This document shows, one piece after another, positions 12,365 through 19,720 of a stretch of DNA of 21,154 nucleotides. The notes beneath the pieces were generated by a model. That model was not told where the DNA came from and searched no databases. It saw nothing but the letters and a program-made list of their open reading frames with translations. Source of the DNA: DASVNK01 sp964478815 (lineage in GTDB: Bacteria; Verrucomicrobiota; Verrucomicrobiia; Limisphaerales; SXQI01); contig CAYZKY010000111.1 in NCBI GenBank assembly GCA_964478815.1, forward strand, positions 1 to 21,154. Reading direction: 5' to 3'. Position 1 is the stretch's first letter, and every line of letters begins with the position of its first letter. The position numbers and the translations under genes are program-made.

Positions 12365-13383
12365 GGGGCAGGTGTGGCCAGGAGGCGTTCGGAGTGGGCG
12401 ATCGCCTCGATGATGGAACGGTTCAACTGGTGCTGGATGGTTTCGGTGGCGACGCGGATGGCGTTCATGATGGCGCGGGCATTGGCGGAGCCGTGGGCCT
12501 TGATGACGTTGCCATTCAGGCCGAGGAGCGGCGCGCCGCCGTAGGCATCGGGATCCAGGCGCTGGCGCAGAGCACCGAACGCGCCGCGGGCGAGGAAGGC
12601 GCCGAGCTGTCGGAGCGGGTTGGCCATGAGTTCGCGCTTCAGGATGCGGCCGGTGACTTTGGCCAGGCTTTCGGAGGACTTCAGAACGATATTGCCGAGG
12701 AAGCCCTCGGTGACGACCACATCCACGGCGCCGGTGAACATGCCAAAGCTTTCAACATAGCCGATGTAATTGACATCAAGCTGGCGGCAGAGCTGGTGGG
12801 CCTCGCGCGTGAGTTCGGTGCCTTTAATCTCTTCGGTGCCGTTGCTGAGAATACCGACGCGGGGATTGGGCGTGCCCAAAATCTTCTGGCAATAGAGGCG
12901 GCCCATGATGGCGAATTGGGCGAGCTGGATCGGCTTGCACTCGGGCGTGGCGCCGGCATCGAGGAGAACCCAATGGCCGTTCTCGGAGGGCATCACGGTG
13001 GCGATGGCCGCGCGCTCGACGCCTTCGAGGGTGCGGAGGCGGATGGTGGAGGCCGCGACGATGCCGCCGGTGTTGCCGGTGGAGATCAAGGCATCGCCCC
13101 GCCCTTCCTTGAGGAGATCGACCGCGCGGAGAATGGAGCAGTCCTTCTTGCGGCGAAGGCCCTCGATCGGCTTGTCCTCCATCGTCAGCACCTGGCTGGC
13201 GTGGATGGGGCGGATGCGGGCGTCGCTCAGGCGGACTTTGGCAAGGGCCGCTTCGAGCAGGGCCTGGTCGCCGACGAGCAACAGTTCGGTAATGGGCAGG
13301 CCGCTGGCGAAGGCGAGCTTGACTCCGTGGACCACCGTGTCCGGTCCGCAGTCGCCCCCCATCGCGTCCACGACGATCCGCAT
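12361..13383 (-). CDS. plsX: Phosphate acyltransferase PlsX
   Basis: Makes acyl-phosphate from acyl-ACP for glycerol-3-phosphate acylation by PlsY. The 340 aa cover the whole family. Motifs in order are VDAMGGD (5-11), STGNTGGIVAA, LLDAGAT, VGILSNGTEEIKGTEL, DVVVTEGFLGNIVLKSSE and YGGAPLLGLNG followed by KAHGSANARA. Starts at ATG 13383 and overlaps fabH by four bases. A 9-bp hairpin (13392-13422) lies just upstream of the start, separating it from rpmF, and might modulate its expression. The rpmF-plsX-fabH linkage is a widely conserved bacterial arrangement connecting membrane lipid initiation with ribosome growth. Confidence 0.97.
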   Translation of the reverse strand: MRIVVDAMGGDCGPDTVVHGVKLAFASGLPITELLLVGDQALLEAALAKVRLSDARIRPIHASQVLTMEDKPIEGLRRKKDCSILRAVDLLKEGRGDALISTGNTGGIVAASTIRLRTLEGVERAAIATVMPSENGHWVLLDAGATPECKPIQLAQFAIMGRLYCQKILGTPNPRVGILSNGTEEIKGTELTREAHQLCRQLDVNYIGYVESFGMFTGAVDVVVTEGFLGNIVLKSSESLAKVTGRILKRELMANPLRQLGAFLARGAFGALRQRLDPDAYGGAPLLGLNGNVIKAHGSANARAIMNAIRVATETIQHQLNRSIIEAIAHSERLLATPAP

Positions 13384-13422
13384 AAAGCAAAGAGCGTGGG
13401 GGAGAAGGTTCCGCCCACGCTC
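13384..13422 (-). promoter_or_regulatory. Hairpin between rpmF and plsX
   Basis: A perfect 9-bp stem, GAGCGTGGG (13392-13400) with CCCACGCTC (13414-13422), has a 13-base loop. On the - strand the stem is followed by TTTGCTTT and then the plsX ATG. It may act as a weak attenuator/terminator after rpmF or as an mRNA structure near the plsX ribosome-binding region; the T-run is interrupted, so strong termination is unlikely. Confidence 0.5.
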
Positions 13423-13431
13423 CGAAGCGGC

Positions 13432-13620
13432 TTAACCGACGGCCTGGACGTTAATGACCTGGCGGCCCTTGTAGTAACCGCAGGCGGGGCAGACCCGGTG
13501 CGGGACGAACGGCGCGGCGCATTGCGGGCAGGTGGAGAGCTGCGGGAGCGTCAGGACGCTGTTGTAGGCTCGGCGCATCCGCTGACGGCTGCGGGAGGGT
13601 TTACGTTTTGGAACACCCAT
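13432..13620 (-). CDS. rpmF: 50S ribosomal protein L32
   Basis: A 62-aa large-subunit ribosomal protein. The start MGVPKRKPSRSRQRMRRA is the family's N-terminal signature, and a zinc ribbon is formed by Cys31, Cys34, Cys44 and Cys47 (CPQC...CPAC), so this is the zinc-binding C+ form. It lies eight bases after the YceD-family gene and upstream of plsX, the usual order. Length is normal for the family. Confidence 0.97.
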   Translation of the reverse strand: MGVPKRKPSRSRQRMRRAYNSVLTLPQLSTCPQCAAPFVPHRVCPACGYYKGRQVINVQAVG

Positions 13621-13628
13621 AAATCAAT

Positions 13629-14102
13629 TCAAAACTTCAATTTGTTCAATGCATCCCACGCCGAATTCTGGCTCTGCGCGGAGTCGCCGGATGGCTTGCC
13701 GGGGAAAGCGCGCAGGCCACCGCATTCCGCCGAACACACCGGGTGTTGCGGAAAAGCCAAGAGAATATCTTCACGGAGGTACGGCGTCAAGTCCACCATG
13801 TCGTTAAGAACGGGCGCCTTCTCCTCCCCTTCGAGCGGGACGTAAGCGGAATACTCGGGAAGTTCGACGGTCAGGGGAAAGCTTTTCAGGCAGCGGACGC
13901 ACTCGCACTCCATTTGCAGGTTCAGCTTGCCCTGCACCAGGAGGGTCTGGCCGCTGCGCTCGATTTCAAGCTCGTAGCGGAGGGGCGCATTGGGGTGGAT
14001 GACTTCGTCGAGATCGGCCAGCCCGAGTTCCTGCGCGGAGACTTCGCCTTCCAGCGCGACATTCTTTTTCTCGAGATGCCGAAGATTAACTTTGACTGAC
14101 AT
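13629..14102 (-). CDS. yceD: YceD/DUF177 family protein
   Basis: A 157-aa member of the DUF177 family found immediately upstream of rpmF in most bacteria and, in E. coli and plants, linked to 23S rRNA accumulation. Visible are the CxxC at Cys68-Cys71 (CVRCLKSF), the acidic segment YVPLEGEE and DMVDLTPYLREDILLAFP, and the second Cys pair (Cys123, Cys127) in VCSAECGGL. The second knuckle is CSAEC instead of the common C-x-GLCP form. Stop is 8 bases from rpmF, so the two are almost surely co-transcribed. The gene symbol is by family and context. Confidence 0.9.
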   Translation of the reverse strand: MSVKVNLRHLEKKNVALEGEVSAQELGLADLDEVIHPNAPLRYELEIERSGQTLLVQGKLNLQMECECVRCLKSFPLTVELPEYSAYVPLEGEEKAPVLNDMVDLTPYLREDILLAFPQHPVCSAECGGLRAFPGKPSGDSAQSQNSAWDALNKLKF

Positions 14103-14140
14103 AACTCGAATTCCTCCGAGAATTCCCGTGCGGGCGGGCT

Positions 14141-14638
14141 TTATCTCTTCCCCGCCCGGCGGGGCTGGCGTTTTTTGCGCAGGGCTTCGGCCACGCCCGG
14201 GGGGACAAAGGCCGAAATATCACCCCCCAGCCCGGCAATCTCTTTTACCATGCCGGAGCTGAGAAAGGTATAGGTTTCTTTCGGCATCATGAAAATCGTT
14301 TCGACCCGTTCATTCAGCTTGCGGTTCATCAGGGCGAGCTGGAATTCGAACTCGAAGTCGGACACGGCGCGCAGACCGCGGATGACCGCCTCGCCCCCGC
14401 AGGCTTCCACGTAGTGGACCAGCAAGCCGGTGAACGTCTCGACTTCGACATTCTTTAAGTGAGCGACCGCCTGCGAGGCGAGTTTCCGGCGCTCGGCCAT
14501 GGTGAACAACGGCTTTTTGCTTTCGTTGATGGCGATGGCCACGATCACCCGGTCGAAGAGACGCGCCGCCCGCTGGGCGACATCGAGGTGGCCGTTGGTG
14601 ATGGGATCGAAGCTGCCGGGGTAGATGACCGTGCGCAT
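14141..14638 (-). CDS. coaD: Phosphopantetheine adenylyltransferase
   Basis: Fourth step of CoA synthesis: transfers AMP from ATP to 4'-phosphopantetheine, releasing pyrophosphate. The 165 aa match the family. The nucleotidyltransferase signature YPGSFDPITNGHLDV (6-20) contains the T/H-x-G-H ATP site (NGH at 15-17), RGLRAVSDFEFE (88-98) is the second family block, and FLSSGMVKEIA near 125-135 carries the conserved S-S-x-x-V motif. The open frame runs far upstream to 15637 but that part is a shadow of the cyclase gene; ATG 14638 is the true start. It lies 35 bases after the cyclase stop and 38 bases before yceD, so read-through into the lipid/ribosome cluster is possible. Confidence 0.97.
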   Translation of the reverse strand: MRTVIYPGSFDPITNGHLDVAQRAARLFDRVIVAIAINESKKPLFTMAERRKLASQAVAHLKNVEVETFTGLLVHYVEACGGEAVIRGLRAVSDFEFEFQLALMNRKLNERVETIFMMPKETYTFLSSGMVKEIAGLGGDISAFVPPGVAEALRKKRQPRRAGKR

Positions 14639-14673
14639 AGGCTGGGTATGGAAGGGTTGGTCTTGAGTGGGTG

Positions 14674-17097
14674 TTAAGCGGTTGGGGCAGGGGCAGGCGG
14701 CGGCGGTGCGGCGGCGGCCGGGGCCGCCGTGGCGGTTGCGGGTGGGGTGATTTTCCAGGCGACCTCGAGAATGGGAACCGGCTGGCGAAACCCCTTCACG
14801 ATGGTCGGCGGAAGCAGGGTGCAACGCGCGGCCAGCTCGGGATCGTCCCGCTTGATCTCCTGGTAGGTCGATTCGCTGATAATCACGCGCCCGCGGCCGG
14901 AGACCCCTTCGAGGCGGCTGGCGAGATTGACCTCGCGGCCGAAGACGGTGTAATTCGCGATGGTGGCTTCGGAGCCCATCAGGCCGACGACGGCGTAACC
15001 GGTATTGATGCCGGTGCCGAGCGTCAGCATGGCGAGCAGCGGCAGGGGGGGCTGGCCCGCGGCTTCGCGGCGGATGTTCTCCTGTTTGCGTGCCTCGTTC
15101 TCGGCAAAGCGCTTCTGGTTCAGCTCGAAAATCGCCCGCTGGGCGGCGACGGCCGCCCGGGTGCAATTCGTGGCGTGCCGGGGATCGGGAACGGGCGAGC
15201 CCCAGAAGGCCATCACGCAATCGCCGATATATTTGTCGAGCGTGCCGTGGTGCTGCTTGATCACGTCGGCGATGGTGGCGAGGTAGAGGTTGACCGTCTG
15301 CAGGGTTTCCGAGGCGAACGCATCGTAGTACCGCTCGGCGGCGTCGCCGGCCAGGCCGGTCTGGCGGACGTGCTCCTCGGCGGCCGCCTGGCGGGCATCG
15401 GTGAATTCGGTAAAGCCCCGCACATCGGCGAAGAACACGGTGATCTTGCGGCGGGAGCCGCCGAGGGAGAGCTTCTCGGCGCCGAGCAGTTCCTGCACCA
15501 CTTCCGGGGCGACAATCCGGCTGAAAATATTGCGGACGCGGCGCTTTTCCTGTTGCTCGAAAATCACGCGATAGCCCAGGACGAACGCGTGCGGCCCCAG
15601 CAGGCCGCCGGCCAGCGGAGTGACCAGCGCGAGCCACACGCGGTGGTCGACGTAGAGCCAGAAGGTGAACAGGCTGTAAACGATCATGAGGCCCAGCACC
15701 GCGACGGCGGCGACCGGGACGCGGCTGCGCCAGCTCACCCAGGTGGCGAGGACGCCGAGGGCAATGGTCACCGCGGCCTCGATCGGGAAGGAGGTGCGCC
15801 GCACGAAGCGGCCCATCAAGAGGGAATTAGCCAGGTTGACATGCGCGGTGAGCAGCGGCGTTTGCGAGCCGAGCGGCGTCCGGCCGATGTCGCTGATATT
15901 ATTGCCGGAGGCGACGCTGCCGATCAGCACCACCCGGCCGCGATACGGGGCGTCCAGGCTGGTGTCGCCTAATTGGCGGGCGAGGTCGTTGATGAGAAGC
16001 TCGGGCAACTGACCCAGGTAAGTGTGGAGGTTGGTCCCGACTAAATCGTTGAAGCGGAGCGACCAGTCGATGCACAGGTTGCCGCGCCCATCGGTGGGAA
16101 TTTCGCGCGCGAGCCCTTCCGGCCCACGCAACCGAATGGCGTCGGGACGGAATTCGGGGTTTTCCAGATCGAGTTTGAGAACATCCGCCGCGAGGGCGAG
16201 GCCGAGATTCCACACGCGGCGAATGCGGAAGGGCGGTTCATTGTCCGGCCCGTTGTCTTCAGGATCATCACCCAGGTCGAGCGCGCCGTCGGCCGTCAGC
16301 TTGAGCGTCCCGTTGGCGTTCAGGTGGACGACCAGCGGTTGCGGATCGAGGTCCGCGGGGGTCTTCGCGATGGGGATGACCAGGCGGGTGGCATTGGGAA
16401 AGGCGGCGCGGGCGAACTCAAGGCCGAGGGGCTTTTCCAGCGCGCGGATCAAGGGGTGCCACTCCCGCACTTCCTTGAAGGGCTTCACCCAGCGCATCTC
16501 GCCATCCTGGCGCTCGATGCTCCCCATGCCGCGCGCATTGGTGCGGACGAGCGGAGCGGGCAGCACCTCGTCCATGCCGAGGTACACATTGCCGGCGCGC
16601 GCCAACTGCAACGCGAAAAACTCGTCGGAGGGAACCAGGTTGGTGCCGTCGCGGGCGAGTATGTCGGAGTTGTCGGTTTCGGCGAAGAGAAAGTCGAAGC
16701 CGATGGCGGCGGCCCCTTGCGCGGAGATTTCCCGCACCATCTGCCCGTAAATGAAGCGCGACCAGGGCCAGATGGCGCGGAACTTTTTCCGACCCTGTTC
16801 ATCCTCCACCGAGGCAAAGGTGGCATCGAGAGAGCCGTTGTTCAGCTTCTTGAACACCTCGTTGTCCAGCACCAGAATGGCGAGGAGGGGCGAGACGGAG
16901 GCGGGATCGTTCCAGCGCGCGCCGAGGCGCACCCGGGCGTCGTAGGTCAAGCCCTCGATCTGCTCGACCAGGCTGGCCGAGATTTTATCGTCCGCCGTGA
17001 ACCCGGTGCGGCGCGAAATGCCGTGGAGCAGCAGCGCCCCGCCTACCACCAGCGCGGCGATGCCGAACGGGAGCAGCGTGGCGGGTTTGAACTTCAC
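14674..17097 (-). CDS. CHASE2-domain class III adenylate cyclase
   Basis: An 807-aa membrane sensor that should make cAMP in response to an extracytoplasmic signal. One TM helix lies at about 8-26. The CHASE2 sensory domain spans about 35-430, with IGFDFLFAE and RGRVVLIGSVA blocks. Three TM helices follow at about 437-456, 461-482 and 487-511. The class III cyclase domain is at about 550-750. Metal-binding Asp558 (FFADVRGFTEF) and Asp602-type second carboxylate Asp626 (DKYIGDCVMAFWG) are present, as are Asn724 and Arg728 (VNLASRLE). Lys622 and Thr717 favour ATP over GTP. The Ala/Pro-rich tail (about 785-807) looks disordered. Upstream is the FecR-domain gene with a terminator between them, so this gene probably has its own promoter. 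Confidence 0.93.
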   Translation of the reverse strand: MKFKPATLLPFGIAALVVGGALLLHGISRRTGFTADDKISASLVEQIEGLTYDARVRLGARWNDPASVSPLLAILVLDNEVFKKLNNGSLDATFASVEDEQGRKKFRAIWPWSRFIYGQMVREISAQGAAAIGFDFLFAETDNSDILARDGTNLVPSDEFFALQLARAGNVYLGMDEVLPAPLVRTNARGMGSIERQDGEMRWVKPFKEVREWHPLIRALEKPLGLEFARAAFPNATRLVIPIAKTPADLDPQPLVVHLNANGTLKLTADGALDLGDDPEDNGPDNEPPFRIRRVWNLGLALAADVLKLDLENPEFRPDAIRLRGPEGLAREIPTDGRGNLCIDWSLRFNDLVGTNLHTYLGQLPELLINDLARQLGDTSLDAPYRGRVVLIGSVASGNNISDIGRTPLGSQTPLLTAHVNLANSLLMGRFVRRTSFPIEAAVTIALGVLATWVSWRSRVPVAAVAVLGLMIVYSLFTFWLYVDHRVWLALVTPLAGGLLGPHAFVLGYRVIFEQQEKRRVRNIFSRIVAPEVVQELLGAEKLSLGGSRRKITVFFADVRGFTEFTDARQAAAEEHVRQTGLAGDAAERYYDAFASETLQTVNLYLATIADVIKQHHGTLDKYIGDCVMAFWGSPVPDPRHATNCTRAAVAAQRAIFELNQKRFAENEARKQENIRREAAGQPPLPLLAMLTLGTGINTGYAVVGLMGSEATIANYTVFGREVNLASRLEGVSGRGRVIISESTYQEIKRDDPELAARCTLLPPTIVKGFRQPVPILEVAWKITPPATATAAPAAAAPPPPAPAPTA

Positions 17098-17110
17098 TCA
17101 GCAGCGATCC

Positions 17111-17149
17111 AAACAAAAAGCCCAGAGCAACACAAGGCTGCTCTGGGCT
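17111..17149 (-). terminator. Intrinsic terminator after FecR-domain gene
   Basis: An 11-bp perfect stem, AGCCCAGAGCA (17119-17129 as read on +: AGCCCAGAGCA) with TGCTCTGGGCT (17139-17149), encloses a 9-base loop. On the - strand it is followed by TTTTTGTTT. It lies 41 bases after the FecR-domain stop and 14 bases before the cyclase ATG. Confidence 0.88.
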
Positions 17150-17190
17150 GGAGATTGTGGAAACCCGTGAGATTTCCAGCGGCCGGAACG

Positions 17191-17970
17191 CTACTCCCCG
17201 CCGGTCGGAGACTCTTGTTGGTTCTTGGCCGGATCGCCGCCTTGCGGAGCGTCGTTGATCGTCACGGGCACGATGGCAACCGTTCCGTCGTCGATAATCT
17301 GACGGCCCGGGCCGTCATCCGGCGGGATGTTATTAAGGATTTCCTGAATCGTCGCGGCATCCAGCGTCACGATCACCGGTGGCTGGTTCGGCGAGATCGG
17401 TGGGGTCGCCACCTGGCCGGCGTTCACCTGGATCGGGGCGATGGGCACGCCATTGACGACGTAGACGACCGTCACGGTGCCTTCGACGACCGCCACGCGG
17501 CCGTTGGCGCTGATGTCGTACTTGGTGCCGCGAATACCGGCGACGCCGCTCGGGGTCTTGACCTCATAGCGGGAGGCCGCGGCCATCTTCTTGACATTGC
17601 CGAGGATGCGGCCGTTGGTGAGATTGAGTTCCGTCTCGATAACCTTCTCGGCGCCGAGATCGTCCACGCTCAATTGGTCAAAGCCGAGCTGCGTGTTTTC
17701 CGTGACGCGCACGACCGGGCCGTTGTCGCCCAGGAACAAGTCGACGGTCGATCCGGCCGCGGTGCGGACGGTCGAGCCTTTGCCGATCTGAGTGCCGACA
17801 TTGAGTTTTTTCCAGTTGCCGCCAGCATCCGTGGTATAGCTGGCCGTGCCGCGGACTCCGCGGACCACCGCCTTGTTTTGGACGGGCGCGGCATGAGCGG
17901 TAATGGCGATGAGCGCCCCCAACGCCACAGCCATCCCCAACAGTTTAGAAAGGCGTCCACCTTGTATCAT
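17191..17970 (-). CDS. Exported FecR-domain protein (259 aa)
   Basis: An N-terminal signal peptide (about 1-27, LLGMAVALGALIAITAHAAP) directs export. A FecR domain follows at about 60-170: WKKLNVGTQIGKGSTVRTAAGS, VRVTENTQLGF, NLTNGRILGNVKKM and YEVKTPSGVAGIRGTKYDI are family hallmarks. The C-terminus (about 205-259) is Pro/Asn/Asp-rich and unstructured. There is no sigma-factor or TonB receptor gene nearby, so it is unlikely to be the classical FecIR regulator. FecR domains paired with CHASE2-cyclases are known in domain-architecture surveys, and this gene lies directly upstream of one; a link in signal sensing is inference. Confidence 0.9.
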   Translation of the reverse strand: MIQGGRLSKLLGMAVALGALIAITAHAAPVQNKAVVRGVRGTASYTTDAGGNWKKLNVGTQIGKGSTVRTAAGSTVDLFLGDNGPVVRVTENTQLGFDQLSVDDLGAEKVIETELNLTNGRILGNVKKMAAASRYEVKTPSGVAGIRGTKYDISANGRVAVVEGTVTVVYVVNGVPIAPIQVNAGQVATPPISPNQPPVIVTLDAATIQEILNNIPPDDGPGRQIIDDGTVAIVPVTINDAPQGGDPAKNQQESPTGGE

Positions 17971-18326
17971 AATGTTTTTCGCTCCTGTGTTGTGATTAAA
18001 TCCATCGCCAGTGTAGGAACTTGCAAGGCTTTGTCAATGGTATTTTCCGAGAGAAATTTTGCTCTCCCGCAGGGTCATCGGTCGAACCCGGCAGACCTTT
18101 AGGAGCCCGAAACGGCCGTTCCGGCGCCAAAAACCGCGAGGTCCGCGTCGATGGGGAGGGCGACAAGCGTCTCAAGTAATTGATGTTCAGACAGTTAGGA
18201 GACATTTTGATGCGGTCGAAGCACCGACTGACGGCGGTGTCGCGGCATGGAGAGGCCCGGCCGGCGGATCATCGATTGTCCGGAAGGGCGTCGCGCCCGT
18301 TGGAAGGGTGGAGTTCGTCCTCGTGA
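17971..18326. other. Intergenic region upstream of FecR-domain gene
   Basis: About 356 bases with no convincing gene. It contains the presumed promoter of the FecR-domain gene and a 10-base palindrome AACGGCCGTT (18111-18120). No promoter box could be called with confidence. Confidence 0.5.
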
Positions 18327-18707
18327 TCACGTTTTGGGTTTCTTCCCGGAGGCGGCCAGGTTCTCGGCGGCCCGTTCCTTGACGATCTTCCGCACCAGGG
18401 CCGCCGGCAGCGGCTTCTCCGGGGTGAACCGGATGGTGCCTTTGCTGGTCGCGTAGCCGGCGAGCGCTTCCCGGTGGGTTTGGACGGCGGTGCCGTTCAT
18501 CGGGAAGAAGGCGCAATGCTTGGCCGCCGCCCCGAAGGCGACCAACATGCGCCCGTGCAAGCGAAACGCGGCGAGTTGGTAGCTGATGCACTCCTCAGCC
18601 TGCGGGGCCGCCGCGCGAATGGTCTGCCGGAGCTTGGCCAGCGCGGCGCGCTGATCGTCGCGCACCGCGGCCAGATACTCGTCGATGGTTTTGGGTGAGG
18701 CGGGCAT
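18327..18707 (-). CDS. DUF1801 / YdhG-like family protein (126 aa)
   Basis: A small cytoplasmic alpha/beta protein of the DUF1801 family (YdhG/Fra-like). Family features are PKTIDEYLAAVRDDQRAAL at the start, LRQTIRAAAPQAEECISYQL, AFRLHGRMLVAFGAAAKHCA, FFPMNGTAV and PLPAALVRKIVKERAAE at the end. The biochemical role is not established; a related protein (Bacillus Fra) binds iron. Start at ATG 18707 (MPASPKTI) is chosen because residues encoded farther upstream do not fit the family. It is third in a - strand cluster with ArsR and SRPBCC genes, a frequent grouping, 54 bases after the SRPBCC gene. Confidence 0.88.
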   Translation of the reverse strand: MPASPKTIDEYLAAVRDDQRAALAKLRQTIRAAAPQAEECISYQLAAFRLHGRMLVAFGAAAKHCAFFPMNGTAVQTHREALAGYATSKGTIRFTPEKPLPAALVRKIVKERAAENLAASGKKPKT

Positions 18708-18761
18708 GTTGCTGAACGATGCCTCCGCGGAGGCGATCCGCAAGCCAGCGTTCGCGCGAGG

Positions 18762-19253
18762 TCAACGGGAAGCCCCGGCGGCGAGCAACTCGTCCAGCCG
18801 GAGGTATCCGGCCGCCATGCCTTGGTCCATGCCGGAAGCGGCCGCGCCATCGCGGGCTTCCTTCGAGGGATAAAGGAGCGTGAGCGACATTTTGGTCTGC
18901 CGGCCGTGCTCGGTGAGGATCAGGGTGGCCAGTTGTTCGCCGGCCTGGGGCGCGCAGCCGAATTCGAATCGTTCGGTGCGAACCCCGCGCTCGGGAGGAA
19001 CGATCTCCCGATTGACCCCGCGCATGGACATCTCCGTGCCGTCCGGTCCGCGCCAGGTCCAGTGGAATTCCCCGCCGGGCCGCGGATCGTCCTCGCACTT
19101 GGTAAACGTCCAGCCGGGCGGCCCGGTGAGCCAGCGCTTGAGGAGTTCGGGTTTGGTCATGGCGTCCCACACGAGCGGGCGCGGGGCGTCGAAGGTGCGG
19201 GTGATGAGAATCTCGCGGTCCGACGGGAGCGAGACGTTGAAGGAGGCGTTCAT
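18762..19253 (-). CDS. SRPBCC / AHSA1-family protein (163 aa)
   Basis: A START-like SRPBCC-fold protein of the AHSA1 group. The N-terminal LITRTFDAPRPLVWDAMTKPELLKRW (given in part as LITRTFDAPRPLVWDAM) and the GGEFHWTWRGPDGTEM segment are typical, and the end ASGMDQGMAAGYLRLDELL is the family's long C-terminal helix. Such proteins have a ligand-binding cavity; the ligand is unknown. Starts at ATG 19253, seven bases after the ArsR stop, so the two are one transcript. The pairing ArsR + AHSA1 is very common and implies control by that repressor. Confidence 0.92.
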   Translation of the reverse strand: MNASFNVSLPSDREILITRTFDAPRPLVWDAMTKPELLKRWLTGPPGWTFTKCEDDPRPGGEFHWTWRGPDGTEMSMRGVNREIVPPERGVRTERFEFGCAPQAGEQLATLILTEHGRQTKMSLTLLYPSKEARDGAAASGMDQGMAAGYLRLDELLAAGASR

Positions 19254-19260
19254 GTCGATT

Positions 19261-19623
19261 TCAGTGTTTCTCTTTTTCCGTTTTGGGTTCGTTCGATTTC
19301 AGTTCGTCGAGCAAAGCGTCGAGGCGTTGAAAGTTCGGCTCCCACAGCGCGCGATAGCGTTCCAGCCAGGCCTCGGCGGTGGCGAGGGGCTTCGCCTCCA
19401 GGCGGCAGAGATGCATCCGCCCGACCACGCGGCGGCGCACCAGCCGGGCGTGTTCGAGGACGCGGACGTGCTTCGAGGCCGCGGGAAAGGACATGCGGAA
19501 CGGCGAGGCGAGCTGGCCGAGATTGCGTTCGCCGTCGGCGAGCTGGCGGAGCATGGCGCGCCGGGCGGGATGGGCCAGCGCGTGGAAGACGCGGTCGAGC
19601 GTGGGCGACTGATCTTTAACCAT
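19261..19623 (-). CDS. ArsR-family HTH transcriptional repressor
   Basis: A 120-aa winged-helix regulator. The HTH block runs from DRVFHALAHPARRAMLRQL through NLGQLASPFRMSFPAASKHV to VLEHARLVRRR; a C-terminal helix ends in a Lys/Glu-rich tail. No Cys metal site of the ArsR/SmtB type is visible (a single Cys at residue 73), so it is more like the SdpR-type regulators linked to AHSA1 genes than a metal sensor. Start ATG 19623 lies inside a perfect 12-bp palindrome, with a second similar one 39 bp upstream, so autorepression is likely. Frames extending to 19902 are not supported. Confidence 0.93.
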   Translation of the reverse strand: MVKDQSPTLDRVFHALAHPARRAMLRQLADGERNLGQLASPFRMSFPAASKHVRVLEHARLVRRRVVGRMHLCRLEAKPLATAEAWLERYRALWEPNFQRLDALLDELKSNEPKTEKEKH

Positions 19624-19668
19624 ATGGTTTAGGATAGGCCGCCGCGAACAATAGTCAACCGTTTGGTT
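19618..19668 (-). promoter_or_regulatory. Paired palindromic operators of the ArsR gene
   Basis: AACCATATGGTT (19618-19629, perfect palindrome overlapping the ATG) and AACCGTTTGGTT (19657-19668, AACC and GGTT arms conserved) have centres 39 bp apart. Two matching palindromes at the start of an ArsR gene are best read as repressor operators, with the promoter between them. The spacing is close to four helical turns. Confidence 0.68.
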
Positions 19669-19720
19669 TAATAAATGTCGCGGGGCGCGTGGGGGCGGGT
19701 CGGAACGGAGGAAACGGCGG

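Noticed and set aside
11285..12544. 419-residue Gly/Ala-rich open frame on +
   Set aside because: Antisense shadow of fabH with low-complexity composition.
12349..13845. 498-residue open frame on +
   Set aside because: Antisense to plsX and rpmF, both unmistakable.
14141..15637. Frame extending coaD to 498 residues
   Set aside because: Upstream part is an off-frame reading of the cyclase gene; coaD begins at its own conserved MRTVIYPGSFDP start at 14638.
14671..18102. Long + strand open frames opposite the cyclase and FecR genes
   Set aside because: Compositional shadows; the - strand genes carry complete domain motifs.
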